This document shows, piece after piece, positions 24,291 through 37,500 of a stretch of 64,000 nt of DNA. Origin of the DNA: Tetrapyrgos nigripes (lineage: Eukaryota > Basidiomycota > Agaricomycetes > Agaricales > Campanellaceae). Below the pieces are notes generated by a model that saw nothing but the letters and a program-made list of their open reading frames with translations, had not been told where the DNA came from and ran no database searches. Position 1 is the first letter of the stretch. Each line of letters begins with the position of its first letter. Made by a program: the position numbers and the translations under genes. The stretch covers positions 434,001 through 498,000 of the forward strand of contig JAACJM010000010.1 of NCBI GenBank assembly GCA_013368315.1. Direction: 5' to 3'.

Positions 24291-24568
24291 GACTTGAGCA
24301 AGACTCAGACTGGTTTGACGTCAACCAATGTCAACCAAGAGTCTAAAAGGGGTGTATTGATACAGGATCCTCATGATGTACACCGTAAATAAGGTAATAT
24401 TGCGATGCAAAAGCCCAAGTTATTACAGTGTGCAGCGAAGTAGAAGAAAACATGGTAATATCCAGTCTAAAAACAGTGTTCAACATGTCCAAAGTTAACG
24501 TCCTCTAAGTACGTTCGCTGTCGAGGAGCAATATTTCAGTAAAGGATTTCCAATCCAAAGCTGATGAC

Positions 24569-25684
24569 TTACGCCATTCCACCATAACCCATACCAGATC
24601 CTTGTTCAGCAAGTTTGCGTTGCCTGAACGCCTATAGACGGGTAAACGGGTAAGCATCCGCCTTTTTCCTCGGATAAATTAATGACAAACCTTGCGGTAC
24701 TTGGTTCTTTCATAGGTAACCAAACCGACGACGATCAATGCGATTACAGAGATACCTGCAAAGACACCCAACCCGATTGGAAGTACAGACAAACTCTTTC
24801 CTGGCACCGAAAAGTTCTCCGAGCCCGATTGAGTGGCCTCAGCCGCTGCCGCTGTGGCTGCTGGGCCTAAACTAGACGAAGATGAGGCTGTGTCTGTGCT
24901 AGTTGGCGCGGTGTCTGCAGCAGCAGATGTCGCAGCGGTGTTGGTGGTAGATGCGGCAGAATTGGTAGCAGTATCGGTGGAGGACGAGGACGAGTTGGCA
25001 TCAGACGACACGGAAGAAGTTGCAGCAGAGTCGGATGCTGTTGACGAACCGGTGGCTTCGGGAGAAAGGGAAGAGAGAGTTGAGAAGCCCTGGACCAAAA
25101 AAAGTCAGCACAAAGAATATGCCACTATGGCAAACCACGTACATTGACAGATACAGCACTATTGGTGGACGAGGCAGCCGAGCTATCTGTAGATGTCGTG
25201 GCCGAGCTATCCGCAGATGTTGTGGCCGAACTATCCGTAGATGTCGTGGCCGAGCTGTCGTTCGTGGTCGTATCAGTCGTGGTCGCAGCAGTGTCAGTAC
25301 TGGTAGATGAAGCAGAGTCGGTAGAAGTGGAGGAAGATGAGGTGGTCGTGTCCGAGTTGTTGCCGCCGTTGTTCCCAGAGTTGTTTGTGGTGTCGACTGT
25401 GACCGTACATTGCCTGACTTCTTGTACAGCCGGTTGACCTTTCTGGTCAGTGATAGGTGTGAGAGTAATAACGCAAGTCTGAACAAGTGGGCCCGCAGGA
25501 CTAGAACAAAAGTTTGAGAGGAACAATAGCAAATCACAAAGAGGACGTACGTCATGGTGTTGGTGACTGTCATCAGGGTGGTAGGCCCATTGATGTTCTG
25601 ACGAGCAACGAGGGGAGCAGCATTTGCGTTGAGCAAAAGAGAGACGAAAACTAGGAAGGTCGAAAGCAAAGTGAATTTGGACAT
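24569..25684 (-). CDS. Ser/Thr-rich single-pass surface protein (mucin-like)
   Basis: ATG 25684-25682. A signal peptide (MSKFTLLSTFLVFVSLLLNANA) is followed by a short ectodomain with two cysteines (LVQTCVITLTPITDQ, VRQCTVTV) and then some 200 residues made almost only of S, T, A, D and N, expected to be heavily O-mannosylated. A transmembrane helix (LPIGLGVFAGISVIALIVVGLV) precedes a short basic cytoplasmic tail (YERTKYRK, then AFRQRKLAEQG after an intron) ending GMGYGGMA. The architecture resembles cell-wall stress sensors (Wsc/Mid2 style) but no WSC cysteine domain is present, so a sensor role is only a guess. Four exons; stop TAA at 24571-24569. Confidence 0.75.
25177..25260 (-). repeat. 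24-bp tandem repeat in Ser/Thr-rich gene
   Basis: Three near-identical 24-bp units (25177-25200, 25201-25224, 25225-25248) plus a partial fourth. On the coding strand each gives eight residues of the form T-T-S-T-D-S-S-A. Unit differences are mostly third-position changes. Confidence 0.8.
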
Positions 25685-25934
25685 GGCGAATACACTATCG
25701 AAGGGCTTTTAAGATAACGCAGAGCCCGGTTCCAGCGGTTTCTCGACGTAAAATTGAACGACAGGCGTTCTGGGGAAGCAGAAACTAAAAGATTGGAAGG
25801 ACCCACTTGGGGAGGAGGCGAGAGGGTGGGTGGAAGAGAGAGGCAGGCCAAGAGTTATGTACATCAATTGTTGCTACGCGATACACTCGTGGGAGTCACA
25901 CTGGCCTAGACCACCCTCTATATCCATCTTCACC

Positions 25935-28900
25935 TCATCCGCCCATCCCTCCCTCGACCGCCTTGTACAACTTCCCTTCCGATTCTCGCGTCCGGCGGCG
26001 CGCACGTCTCCACCGCACAATATGCCCCACCAACTCTGCAATATGTTGAGCCCCGTACTGCTCATACACCCAACAACAAATCACGTTCACTACTACGGCA
26101 ATCAGTAATTTCTCTCGGCCATCCACCGGCAGTGGCATCAGCTCTAAGAGGTCTGCAACCGCTTGAGGCGGGGTCAGTAGCACAAGCAGGTTGAAGCCCG
26201 TCAATGTCACCAGAGATATCATCAGCCATGCTTAATGTTTTCTTCAGTAAGGCTGACCACTCGGAACAGATGACCTACTCACCGTTCGTCCACATTGGCA
26301 AGCGGTACGGAGGGCCAATACTGAAGACGGCAGCAACGAGAATGTACTGGAAACACGACCCTAGAAACAACACAGAATTTTCGTAGTTATGCGATTCAAG
26401 GTTGTTGCCTTCTTCATGCCGATACGGCGGTGTATACCTATGACCCTTTCTTAACTTTTGGATCGACCGTATCCATTTATCACACGTACCATTCTTGACC
26501 TCGCACCCATATGTAGGCCCATATTTGCATAGCACTGGTGATAACAATTTGTCCAATGATGCTGGATAGTACCTTTTTTGATACCAAGCTAGCAGTGGGC
26601 CGAGTTGGGAAAATTCGGGGGTATGGCAGTGTTCTTCCCACTAGATCAACAATCAGCGTCGTTCACGTCCGGTGTTCGGACACTCACTGGTAACAGCAAT
26701 AGGAATGATGATAAACAAATCAATGTACAAAAACTGCACTTCCAGGTTAGCTATCTTTCCGTAGCCGGCAACACATGACACTCACCTGGAAATCTCCCAG
26801 CGATGAAGCGAAGGAGTATAATAACGTCACCGTAGTGAACTGGATCAAGGAATACAACGCCCTGAAAATCTGTCAGTTATGCAACTTTTGTGACACTCGA
26901 CTGCGCATCTCACATGTACTTGAAGCAACTGAAACTGGTTACCAGCGCCGCTCGACCCTCCTTAATGAGCTCTATCACACAACCAATATCCGGGGTACTT
27001 GTCGTAAACGGAGCCGCCACGCTCGCCTCTGCCTCAGACAAAGAGATACCGACGTCAGCCGCCTTTAAAGCAGCGCAATCATTGGCACCATCTCCACACA
27101 TGAGCACTGTGTATCCCAGACCCTGGAGACGCTCGACTATCTCGTTCTTTTCATCAGGCGACATCCGTGCAAAGATCTGGGCCTTCACTAGCATCTAAAG
27201 AACTGATAAGGCATTGAATATTAAATCTAAAAATGGAGACACACCCGTTGCAGCGTCTCGAGAGGTGCATAATTAATCATCCAACGAAAGACATCACCTG
27301 TTATGACGAGAGAAAAATCATGGTAATCCAGTTCATCTGTTTCTACAGTGTAATGTGGAGGAGGCTCCAAAGGTTTCAGACTGTAGCTGTCCAATTTCCA
27401 AGCGGGTTCATCCATGCAGGTCCAATCCAGTTGTGATTCGGGAACCGAAGCATCACCTTGAAACAGTATCAGGATCCGCAGAGTGGAGTGACAGACCATG
27501 CTCACCTGTGATGAAAGACGGTGCAAAGACATATGGTGCTTGACCGATCAAACCACACTCTCTTGCGACACTGACTGCTGTCAGAGGGTTGTCGCCGGTA
27601 ATCATTCGACATGCAAGATGTGCTGATCTCAAGGCTGAGATGGCAGGAGCCGTTCCAGGTTTCAATTTGTTCTCGAAAATGATTAAGCCGAGAAAACGAA
27701 GTTTACTCTCTGCTTGCTCTCTATCATGGGATCAGCACGCTTACCGAACCTCATAAAAAGGCCACTTACCGCTTCATTCTCTGAGCTTTGAGCCAGGTCA
27801 AGCCCTCAATACTCTTCCCAGCGATGGCAATCACTCTGTAGCCGCGTTTTGTGTAGTAGGATAACAAATCATCGTAATCCTCTGGGACTAGAAGACGGTT
27901 ACTGCAAAGCTTTGTTCTGAAGAAAGGTAGAGTCCTTACAAGAGTCCTTCTCGCATATCTCAGTCATGACCTCGGGAGCGCCTTTGACGTAGATCTCCAT
28001 GCTGGTACTTTTGAGCCTTTTGACCACGACACTCATTCTTCGAAGAGATGAAACGAATTCAAACATTCTTATCACTCCCAATTCCAAGAAATGCGCACGC
28101 TTCAGTGAGGTTTGGTCAAGAGCATTCATGACAGTAGGGAACTATACTACACACCTTGGCAGCACCTTTCAACGCATCTTCCAGCTTGAATCTAGCACTT
28201 CCGGGAGGCCGGACCACAGTTTGAACAAGGGAGGTTTGTTCCACGACAGCACCGGATTTTGCTTTAATGACGCCTGTTCCTCCAATCTGCCCTTCCTCCA
28301 ACATCCATTTAGTGAACTCGAACATTTTGACATCTAGCGGATCTCCAACAATATCCCCATTCACCATTTTCAGCGAGTGACATGTCGCGAGTGCATGTAA
28401 GAACGAGGCTTTATCCTTGCTTAATGGTAAGTCATGCACGTCTTCAAGCAGCTCTCCGAAACGATGAACATTTCGGTCCAATCCACGGACACCAAGGATG
28501 TCGAGACCGTCCTCAGTAAGGGTCCCAGTCTTGTCAAAACAGCAGACATTGATCTTCCCTGCGACATTAACCCGGCTCGGAGATATGCAGTAGATGTTGG
28601 ATTTTCGAAGTCGAGCGATAGCAAAACTTGTCCCGATGGAGAGTGTCGCAGGAAGAGCAGGGGGCACAACGACTGTGATCAAATCAAGAGCCCTGATCAG
28701 GATTGTTTGCCATTTCAACTGATGCACGATTAGTCTATTAAACAACACTGCCACAGAGATCACGAACGTACCCCCATTCTGATGAACTGTACAGCACTGA
28801 TACTGAAACCCAGCATAGCGATACCTGCTAGAACCGCGATAAACCGAACGGAGTCGCGATAAAACTTGAATCCAATTGGCTTTGGGAAAAGCATAGAGCG

Positions 28901-31229
28901 AATGAGGGCTCCTTTTGTAGTATTGAAACCTTCCAAAACTTCAGGAAATTACTCAGAAGGATATTAGGAACCACCTCACCGGTGCGAGCGACCAGCGCAA
29001 GAGCAGGTTTGCTCAGGACCCCGTTGCTAGTCATTGCAGCACGGATTCTCACAACTTTGGTTCCGCCATACATGAAGGATTTGGGATTTTCCTGCTTTCC
29101 CTCTTTCCACAGAAGGAGATCGTCGTCTTTCACAGGGATCTTGCTGACCGGTATACTTTCACCAGTCAACATACTCTCGTTGACAATAGCGTCTCCTGAA
29201 AGTAAAAACATATCGGCCGGAATAATAGATAACTGGGAGGTAGACAAGTCCACAACATCTCCAGGGACTAGATCTGGAGATTCCCGTTCGATCCCTGAGA
29301 ATGAAGGTCAATAAAACGTTGCAGAAGGAAATACGGCGACATACAGGAACCATCGACAAAGACTTGTACTTGGCAGCTAAAGTGTGACATCTCCCGCATC
29401 CTTGCAATGGTCTAGAATACAGAAATCAGTTGGGTAACAGATGCCATATGGTCTGCTTACTCTTCTCGTGTCAATCAACGTCGTGGTTATGCTGACCATC
29501 GAAATGAGGGCACTGTACAATTGTTTTTCGCATCTCAAAAAACATCAAAAATCGGAATGGCATCGTACATGGTGATTGCATAGAAGTAGTAATCATCCAG
29601 AGACCACAAGATGATGCTTGCAACTTGGAAGACGTAGAACGGGTGTATAACCTGGGTGGGCGCTTCAGTTTGTGCCGGTAGTGGATCAGAAACGAGCACC
29701 TACTTCATCTATCAACAATGAAACTACGGATTTTCCCTGAATGTCGATCTCGTTTCTCTCAAACAATGTCGTTCGCTGCTGTCTGACACCCTTACTGAGT
29801 CCTGGTTGAACTGCAGGTGTTGAATTCCACGATGGATCACGCCAATTTCTAGTCAAAAGATAAGAGAATACTATATTGCATAAAGGGTAGAACACACCTT
29901 ATCATTATGAACAAACCCGTCCTAGGATCCAGTGAAAAGCGAGAGTATCTGTAGTCGACAGTTACGAGAGAACGTAGCATCTCATGCTCTCTATCATATA
30001 GGTCGGGTGATTCTTCATTTATCACCTCGTCCGGAGAGACTGCAGACGGGAAGACAGTGGAAACATGGTATGGGTAATCAATCTGTTTGACTGGGAAGAG
30101 GGCGATATCTCTGTATGATGTCTAAAATTCTAAGTCAAAATCAGGAGTAATGGAGACAAAGACAAATACCCACTTCCACGACCACAAAGCCTCGACGAAT
30201 GTCCTTGAACGCCTTTTCGTGTGCCACCCAACGAAGCCATAAACGCGGAAACCAATGTCCCAACAAGCCGAGGATACCAAATGTGAGTATGCAGCACAGC
30301 CGCCAGACAGACTGCCTCCACATGATGGTCTCATAACCAATAAATCGGATGGTTGTATCCTCGTCTTGTATGTAGATATCCTGTCGGCTAGGAGGTCCAG
30401 GGGGTGGCGGTTTCATCAGCGTAAATGGCATTTCCATATCAATGCGAGATTCACCACCGAATATCTGATCTGAGGCAAGTAAAGGAAGGCCCTGCGAGGT
30501 TGGTGAAGGTGGCTCCGAGTCGTATGCCATACTTCCTGTGACCGACAAGTCATCACGAGAGGGGAGTAAAGATGATCCTTCCTCCTCCTCCTCCTCTTCA
30601 CCAGAAGAATAACCCCAACGTTCTTCTTCGTCATCTGTAGTCACAGCGTAGTCTGAACCTGCGTCTGAACGCGAAGTACGCCTTGAGCGACGACCGAGTG
30701 AATCTGTCGAACGTCGAGAAAATATGGATGTTCTCCTAGCTTCTGGAGAATGTGTTCTTCCGAAAAAGTTTGCGAGGCTGCCAAGAACGCTGGTCTGTTG
30801 AGGAGATTGTGGTCTTTGAATTCTCCGCCCACGCCTACTTTCAACCTCGTCGGTCCGCGTGTCGCTCTCTTCCCCGTCATCAACCGTGCTCTGCCTTGAT
30901 AACTGAGAAACTTGGCTATCCGTGCTAAGCCTTCGGTCCAAACTGATTCTCCCTGAATCCCTACTCTTCCTGCGACTACGCGACCAGCCTTCACTACTCC
31001 TCCTTCCGGGTTCAAGATGAGACATCCTGGTAACGCTTGAGGGGTTCACGGAATGTCCAGGGCCAGAAAACATGGTCCCTTCCTCGTCATCGTGGTAAGA
31101 GCTGTACTGCGAATCCCGTCTACTTCTTCTGTCGTTTGTCAGTGCGGCATCAATGTCGACGGGGGAAGCCCCCTCTGTGTAGTCAAAGGAGGTCTTTGAA
31201 TGGTCCGAAGGACCAGCAAGAGGTGTCAT
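25935..31229 (-). CDS. YPK9: P5B-type cation/polyamine-transporting ATPase (Ypk9/ATP13A2 family)
   Basis: ATG 31229-31227. About 250 N-terminal residues are Ser/Arg-rich and cytosolic ([18 protein letters not shown], an EEEEEEEG run), followed by membrane segments. P-type ATPase motifs run in order: [13 protein letters not shown] (actuator TGES), [15 protein letters not shown] (the PPALP sequence marks P5B rather than P5A, which has PPELP), [18 protein letters not shown] (phosphorylated Asp), [25 protein letters not shown] and [20 protein letters not shown]-terminal helices follow, ending in a basic tail ([15 protein letters not shown]) and TGA at 25935. P5B pumps sit in vacuolar or lysosomal membranes; ATP13A2 exports polyamines and protects against metals. 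No frame break was seen; about 1,500 residues. Confidence 0.93.
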
Positions 31230-31741
31230 CTCATACGAAGTTCCGACACTGGACGAAATTGTTGAGAAATGGGATGACGCTGGTAAAGGGGAAGGCTATG
31301 ACGGCACTTGCCAAAAACGGATACGACCTTATGTCGACCTCAGCTCTGAAATCTTTATCCTTCAAGGCTGTTTCCTCGCCCTTTTCCAGTGTCGGTCATT
31401 ATACATCTGAAGAATCAAATTACATGCTAGTCCCACCTCACCAGCAAGCGGTCCGCCAGATGGGTCCATAAATGCAACTATTGACAATACAGCAAAGAAA
31501 AATAACGCGTACATAGCGACCGGAGAGCATTGAAAAACAGCAAAAACTAAATGGAAAATAATATATCTTTCAAATGACCTCCTCTACGATACCCCATAAT
31601 GCATCCTTCAAACGACAGCACCAGTGGTGCTTGTGGCGTTCTGATATCCAGCTCCAATCAGCGACACATAGACCTTACTGATATAGCTAAACAGTGGCCA
31701 AGCCAGTGCTCCCATTTATCGTACTGGTAAGGGGTATGCGT
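31230..31741. other. Intergenic: P5B ATPase promoter region and 3' flank of unknown gene
   Basis: 512 bp between two minus-strand genes. The YPK9 frame is open upstream of its ATG for 17 codons but has no earlier ATG before a TAG. No separate gene, repeat or RNA is recognisable. Confidence 0.4.
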
Positions 31742-34144
31742 TCATTTTGGAATCACTGCTTCCAAAAGCCGGTTAACACAGAAGAAAAACGCAGTAAATT
31801 TGGCTCACTTGAGATGATGAGAACGGTCGCCGTTCTCTTCCTCCTTCAGACGGCGAACGTTGTCTTTTGCGACTCGGATCCATTGCATACTGAGCTTCAT
31901 GTTGACGGTTGTTCATATTGCTACGATTGGGATGAGCATGTTCAGGTACAGGTGGTCGTCCATAAGCATGGGATGGCAATTCGGAGGGTGCAATCTAAAC
32001 GTGTACAAAATAAGCGACGAAACAAGCACACAGACACGAAACTCACACCAATGACTCCGATATCCAATGTCCGCTCAGGGGTGATCAACAAATTTGCAGA
32101 CGATGAGACTTCGTTCCTTCCGTCCACTACTCGCAGGAAGAACTGTTTCCATTTTCCACGCATCGTGTATGCTCTTCCCGGCGCTGTGACGCAGAGTAAG
32201 CAGAGAGGAAAAAAAAAAAAAACACGAGAACAGCGAAATATTACATTCGATCCGTGAAGGCGACGATTGCAGTGCGTCGGCCTGAAAACATCAGTTCTAT
32301 GCGAATGACTGCTGAAACGATGTGAACGTACAATATCATGAGCACTAGCCCAAAATCCACCTTCCGCGGTATCTGGCTCTACTGCCCTCAAAGGAATGAC
32401 AATTTCGGCCAACTGATGGTCCTCCGTTCTACTCCGAAAATCCGTAATAAGCAGAGTGACCATACGACCCGACTTGTACGGCGACACCGGTTCCCTGGCA
32501 AGGTGGTCATTTTCTGAGACTGACTTCAATAAAGCTCGCTAACGGTGATATGACGAAAATGAACGCACCAGGCTTGTATAGTGCACGTGCCTCAGATGGG
32601 GGATGAGAATGATAGTTGCGCCCTTGTTGATTTGCGTGCACAGATCGATGCTGCCCCAGCGCCGAAGAACCTGTTCCAGTTCGAGCGGATCCAAATGACT
32701 CTTCCTGGGGATATCGGGATTCCGGATGAGGATCTACGTCCATCTGTGGAGATCTGGGTCTTGACTGGACATCGTTGGCGGGAGAGTGAGAATGCGATGA
32801 CTGTGAAGATTGTTCGTCGAATTGCGTAGGACGAAATTGAGGCGGCTGTGATGGCGGGGATCGAAACTGTGGGCGTGCTTGGAGCGGTGGGGATGGTAAA
32901 GAATGGTGCCGAAATTGAGGATTGAATTCGGTTTGGAGAGGGGATGCATGTGCAGACGATTCCGTGGTATGAATGGTAGCGGACGACGAAGGTGGTGGAG
33001 ATGGAAACTGAGTGGTAGTGGGTGATAATGAAGCAACATGACTTGATTGTGCGATACGTGGTGATGAGAGACTAGTGGTCGGTGGGGGAGAAGCTGAGTG
33101 CATGGAAAAGTCTTGGTGATTTTCACGGTCAACACGATGTTGGAGTGACAATGGTGCAGATTGTGTGCGTTGGTCGTGAGATATAGGCTCCGTGATGGTC
33201 AAGTCATATTGTTTATCGTAGTCTCTGCGATAATATGAAGACTTGTGACTCACCACGTTCATATGAGCATGCGAGCTGAGCGGCGACGGGGCGACGGGAG
33301 TTACAATTGGGGGATTTCTGGGTGGCGGAACAGATGACAAGATGTGTGTGGCTGGGTTTGTAGGCGCAGACGTTGCAGTCTGGCTATTTGGTCTTCCAAG
33401 TAGCTCAGAAAGGGAATGCCTCGGATTAGCATATCCCTCTGATGCTGTATTGCCGATCTCAGACAAGTCTGAAGGAGTACTGCGCCGACCAGTACCATTT
33501 TCCGATGATAAAGACGGTGTTGTGGGTGCTGGTGAATTCGCGGTCTCGAACGCTTGGAACGCGTTTAATGTGGATGTGGATCCAGATGGTGGTGCGGGTG
33601 CATGCTCTACTGTAGTCGGTACATAATCTTTCAATCGAAAGCGTCCCGTATTTCCAGCATAACTCGCCTTCGGCCTCTCTCTTTTGGGTTTGTTCTTCTT
33701 GGGCTTTGTTGTTAATTCTACCCGTTGTCCAGGGAGAAATGCTTTCTTCTTGGAACCAGAGGGGGCTGTGGCAGAAGATTGGTACGTGTTGATTTCGTGA
33801 GAGGAGTTGGAAGAGAACTCGGAGGAAAACGCGAGGCTTTGTCGTATCAGGGGTTGTTCTGGGGGTTTCTCTGGGGGTTTCTCCGGAGGCGCTGGACTAT
33901 CGCTGTCGTCTTGGGCAGGGACTACTATCTCTCCATCGTCAGAAGTCGGAGTGAATGAGCGCTTCTGTTCAAACCGTGTTATCAGACAAACCAGGACATG
34001 CATCGGCAAAGATGGCGTACCTGACGCGGTTTGGTACTACAACGAGAAGGTAAGTCGAAGGAGACGAGAAAAACGACGTGGTACTCACCTTCCTCCATGA
34101 CCTCCAAAGGGGATTTTGGTAGATTCATCCTCAGAATCAGACAT
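31742..34144 (-). CDS. Unknown Pro/Ser-rich protein with a short conserved-looking core
   Basis: I do not recognise this family. ATG 34144-34142 gives MSDSEDESTKIPFGGHGG; a 16-nt microexon (34036-34021, adding STKPRQ) is needed to keep frame into KRSFTPTSDDGEIVVP. A basic segment follows (KPKKNKPKRERPK), then GRFRLKDYVP and some 300 residues of Pro/Ser/Gln/His-rich sequence likely to be disordered. Near the C-terminus the composition becomes folded-like: GRMVTLLITDFRSRTEDHQLAEIVIPLRAV, then YTMRGKWKQFFLRVV and ANLLITPERTLDIGV. The end is again polar and basic (DPSRKRQRSPSEGG). Acidic and basic blocks suggest a nuclear, perhaps chromatin or RNA-associated, protein. The final exon (stop at 31742) is uncertain; unspliced reading would stop at 31773. 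Confidence 0.65.
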
Positions 34145-34598
34145 TAGACATTCCTGACAACAAGAGCTAACGAGTTCGGGATAATATAGGTGTCGAAATC
34201 AGGGACTCGAGACTTGTACCAGAAGCTGAGGAGACAACGTTTTAAGTGATGGAGATGAAGGTGTGGCAAAGAAGGGAGAACAAGGGTAAGCTTAATTATA
34301 AGGGCGTGACGTAACGCGTACTCAGGTCTAAGGGACAATTGATTGTCCCAAGAAATCCTCAATAAGAAAGTACCTTGAGAGAAATTGTCCGAAATTTACT
34401 GCCGACAAAGGAGGCACTTGTGCAGATTCTTATCAGATGTTTCAAGTATTCGCATGCAACAAACGATAGAGCAATATTGAGTAGATACAAGGAGTATAGT
34501 CTAGCAAACGTTAACGCTAAAATCAACGCTCCACCGCGATGCCTAATTCTGCCGTTGACAACAGCTAAAATTGAGTGAGACGCTCAGCATCTGGGGCA
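34145..34598. other. Intergenic: promoter of the unknown Pro/Ser-rich gene and COG2 3' flank
   Basis: 454 bp, no gene. TGACGTAA at 34307-34314 is a CRE/bZIP-like site about 165 bp upstream of the ATG at 34144. The rest is A/T-rich and without ORFs. Confidence 0.35.
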
Positions 34599-37500
34599 TC
34601 AAGTTGGTTCCGGCGCTGTTGAAATATCAGCCGTCAATTGCAGGATCAGCAATGTCAGTCAGACTCACCTTCTACTGTACTGACTAGTTCAGTCAAAGCT
34701 TTGTACGAGTCACTAGACTCTATATCAACGCCGAGAGACTGAGCATCCTTTCCGAATGCTTCGACATCCAGTATCAACTGCGTCCTAATCCGTTGTTCGT
34801 CCTTGCCTTCGTCTTCTCGCGCATTGGAAGAGCCGAAGAGCGAGAAAGTATTTTTCTTGCCCCTCTTGAGACGTTTGAGCGATTCTTCTTGGTTTTTGAT
34901 ACTGGTGATAAAGCTCAGATACCTATTGACGCGCAGTAGCAGGTTAGTCAAACTAGTGTCTTTGAAAAGCAAAAAAGCATACTTCTGAGAAACCCCTTCA
35001 AAGACTTGCGAGGAATAGGACTCCAGGCTGTCGTCTTTTAACAGCTCTCCAACTCCATTACCAGAATTACCAATGCCAAAAAATGTCTTCACAGGGCGTA
35101 GGATGGTCTTCACAAATGGACTTGCTTCGGTAGGCATTCTCTTATTGGACATTGCCCTAAATTGCGACGGTATGGACCGGACTGGTAGCAATGCATCTTG
35201 GCACCTTCTCATCAAGATCGATACAATACCGTTCGACATGGGCAGTGTGAGCGGAGAGAAGTGGAGTAGAGCATTCTGGAGCGCATCTGTTGATGATGAG
35301 ATGCCAGAATATATGAAGTCTAGTTCCACACCTACCTTCAGCTCTTGGTTCATCCTCATCCAGAGGTTCAGATATGTCAGGCAGCATCATTGAGATTTCT
35401 TCATTCCAGAGGCTAAGGACACTAGACTGCATTACTTTGATGTCGACAAGTACTGCAGCGTGCTGACGTAGCGTAATGTCGTCAGCGGCATGGTTTTCAG
35501 TCGTGGTAGAGTCGGAAGGAGGTGCTGGGGTCGACGAGCGGGAAATAGTAGCAGAAACCTAAGCGTTCAATGAGTCAGAGAGAACAAGCATAGTTTAATA
35601 AACTCACCCTATCGCTTCCCGGCATGGTGGAAGCCGCTGCTTTGTTGCTAGAACCAGTTACATTACTTATCCATGTGCGATACCTACTGAGCAGCTTCAG
35701 AGCTCGTCAATTCGGAGTGAAGCTACGATAAGAGGTTGATGGACTTACTTGTAAAGTAAGTCTCCAAAATCTATGGCTTAGCTCAGGCATGTATATCTCT
35801 GCACTCCAGCAAGCCGATATTGCAATCCACGCGGCAGAGCCTTGAATAGTCACGAAGTTGTTCTTCTCTGAAGTATAAATGAGTACAGCGTTCAACGGGG
35901 AATGTGATAAGTCAGATTACCTATCTTGGGGCATAGTTCAACTTGTGGTCCCAGTGTCTCTTCCACTTTGGTCACAATTTCCTTCCATCGCATCTGAAAA
36001 TACACCGGTAGCTGCCATCGTTTCTCAAAAGCGATGTAGACGGGATGAGAGCGCATAGTCTCGATTGCATGCCCGGAAGGGGCCAGAGACTCCAATGAGC
36101 GAATGAAGGCTTGAGTGAGGTCGTGATTCTAGACATGAAGCATGAGGTGCTGAAGTCAATGTTGAACAAGTATCTGACCTTCCTGAACTCATTTGGTCTG
36201 CCTGCCGCGAATACTATACCTCCAAGGTCATCCATCAGCGCCCTTCCGAGTTCGTCCCATAAGACATTGGCCAATATCTCGAAGCCTTGATCGTGAGCCG
36301 TTGGTTGGGTGGCACTTGCAGTGTATGTGGCAGGAGAAGCTACGCTCTTCTCTCCCCGACTAATTTGCGCTGACTTTATGGAAACTCTTTCGGCAATGTC
36401 CATTATGCGTGTTAAATCACGCTCTACAAAACGCAATATCTGAACGTAGAGTTTGGCCAAAGGCTCGTCGTTCTGTTCCAAGAGATTGGCGTGAGGAGAG
36501 TTTGCCTTACCAAAGCTTGAAGGTGAAGAGAGCTGCTGCACAGGGAAAGCACTGAAGGGTGTGTATGGTGTTCGTGGTGGCAACGCCGATGTCGAAGAAA
36601 GAAACGCGGGAGTAGCAGAGGTCTGGAAAGGAGTATGTGGAAGTAGAGGTGAATGGGGAGCATTTAAAGCTCCAGGAAATACGGTCTAAGGTGCAAAGGC
36701 TCGGATTGATCTCTTCAGGAGGAACATGAGGACACTCACCTTTTTAACAAAATTACGCAAGACTTCTCTCCGCAGTATGTCTTCAGCATCCCGCCATAAA
36801 CCAAGCATATCGTATGTTCTGAGGCATTCTGTCAGATCCGCGATCAGTTTGCTCCGTTCCACTTCTAGGACTTTCGTATCCCCGGTGAGCGTTGCTAACG
36901 TTGAACTGAAGAGATAGTCCAAATCGGAAGACAAAGTGGATTGAATACGGTCGATTCTCTGTGCGTTGACTTAGTGAGACTTTTGGCAATCAAAGAAGTA
37001 TCGCGTACAAACCCATTGAATCTCGTTTACATATACACAGTTCTCTGTCCTTGCCTTGGAGGCATGATATAATAACTGGGTATATTCCGTGGCTACTCGA
37101 TTAAGGTGCTTCGCTTTGTTTCCGTGTGACCTAAGATGCGCATCAGAATCGAATCATAAATCCTTGAAGGCCACAACTACCTGTCGTCCGAACCGCTGTC
37201 TGCCCCTGTTAATGCGCTGCCTATCCTAGCCCGTTCAAATTCGCTGGAGTCTACGTCATCTTGATTCGGAGGTGCTATCAGGAGAAGGGATTCTAGACGC
37301 GTTACGGATTCCGCAATTTTGAGAAGCAGTTGCAGCAATGCCTGTCTCATTATTTTGATTGAGTCGAGACGAGAAGGGAGATAATCACATACCTTTTCTT
37401 CCCGTACAACAGCCCTCTTCTTAAGTTTTTCCTGGATTTCCTCCTGAAGAGCACGAAGTTCGGCTTTCGAGAGCTGTGGAACATTAGCCATGACTTGGGA

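Noticed and set aside
25144..25437. 97-codon plus-strand ORF
   Set aside because: Antisense of the Ser/Thr-rich tract of the surface protein; Val/Glu-rich composition is the complement of Ser/Thr/Asp codons.
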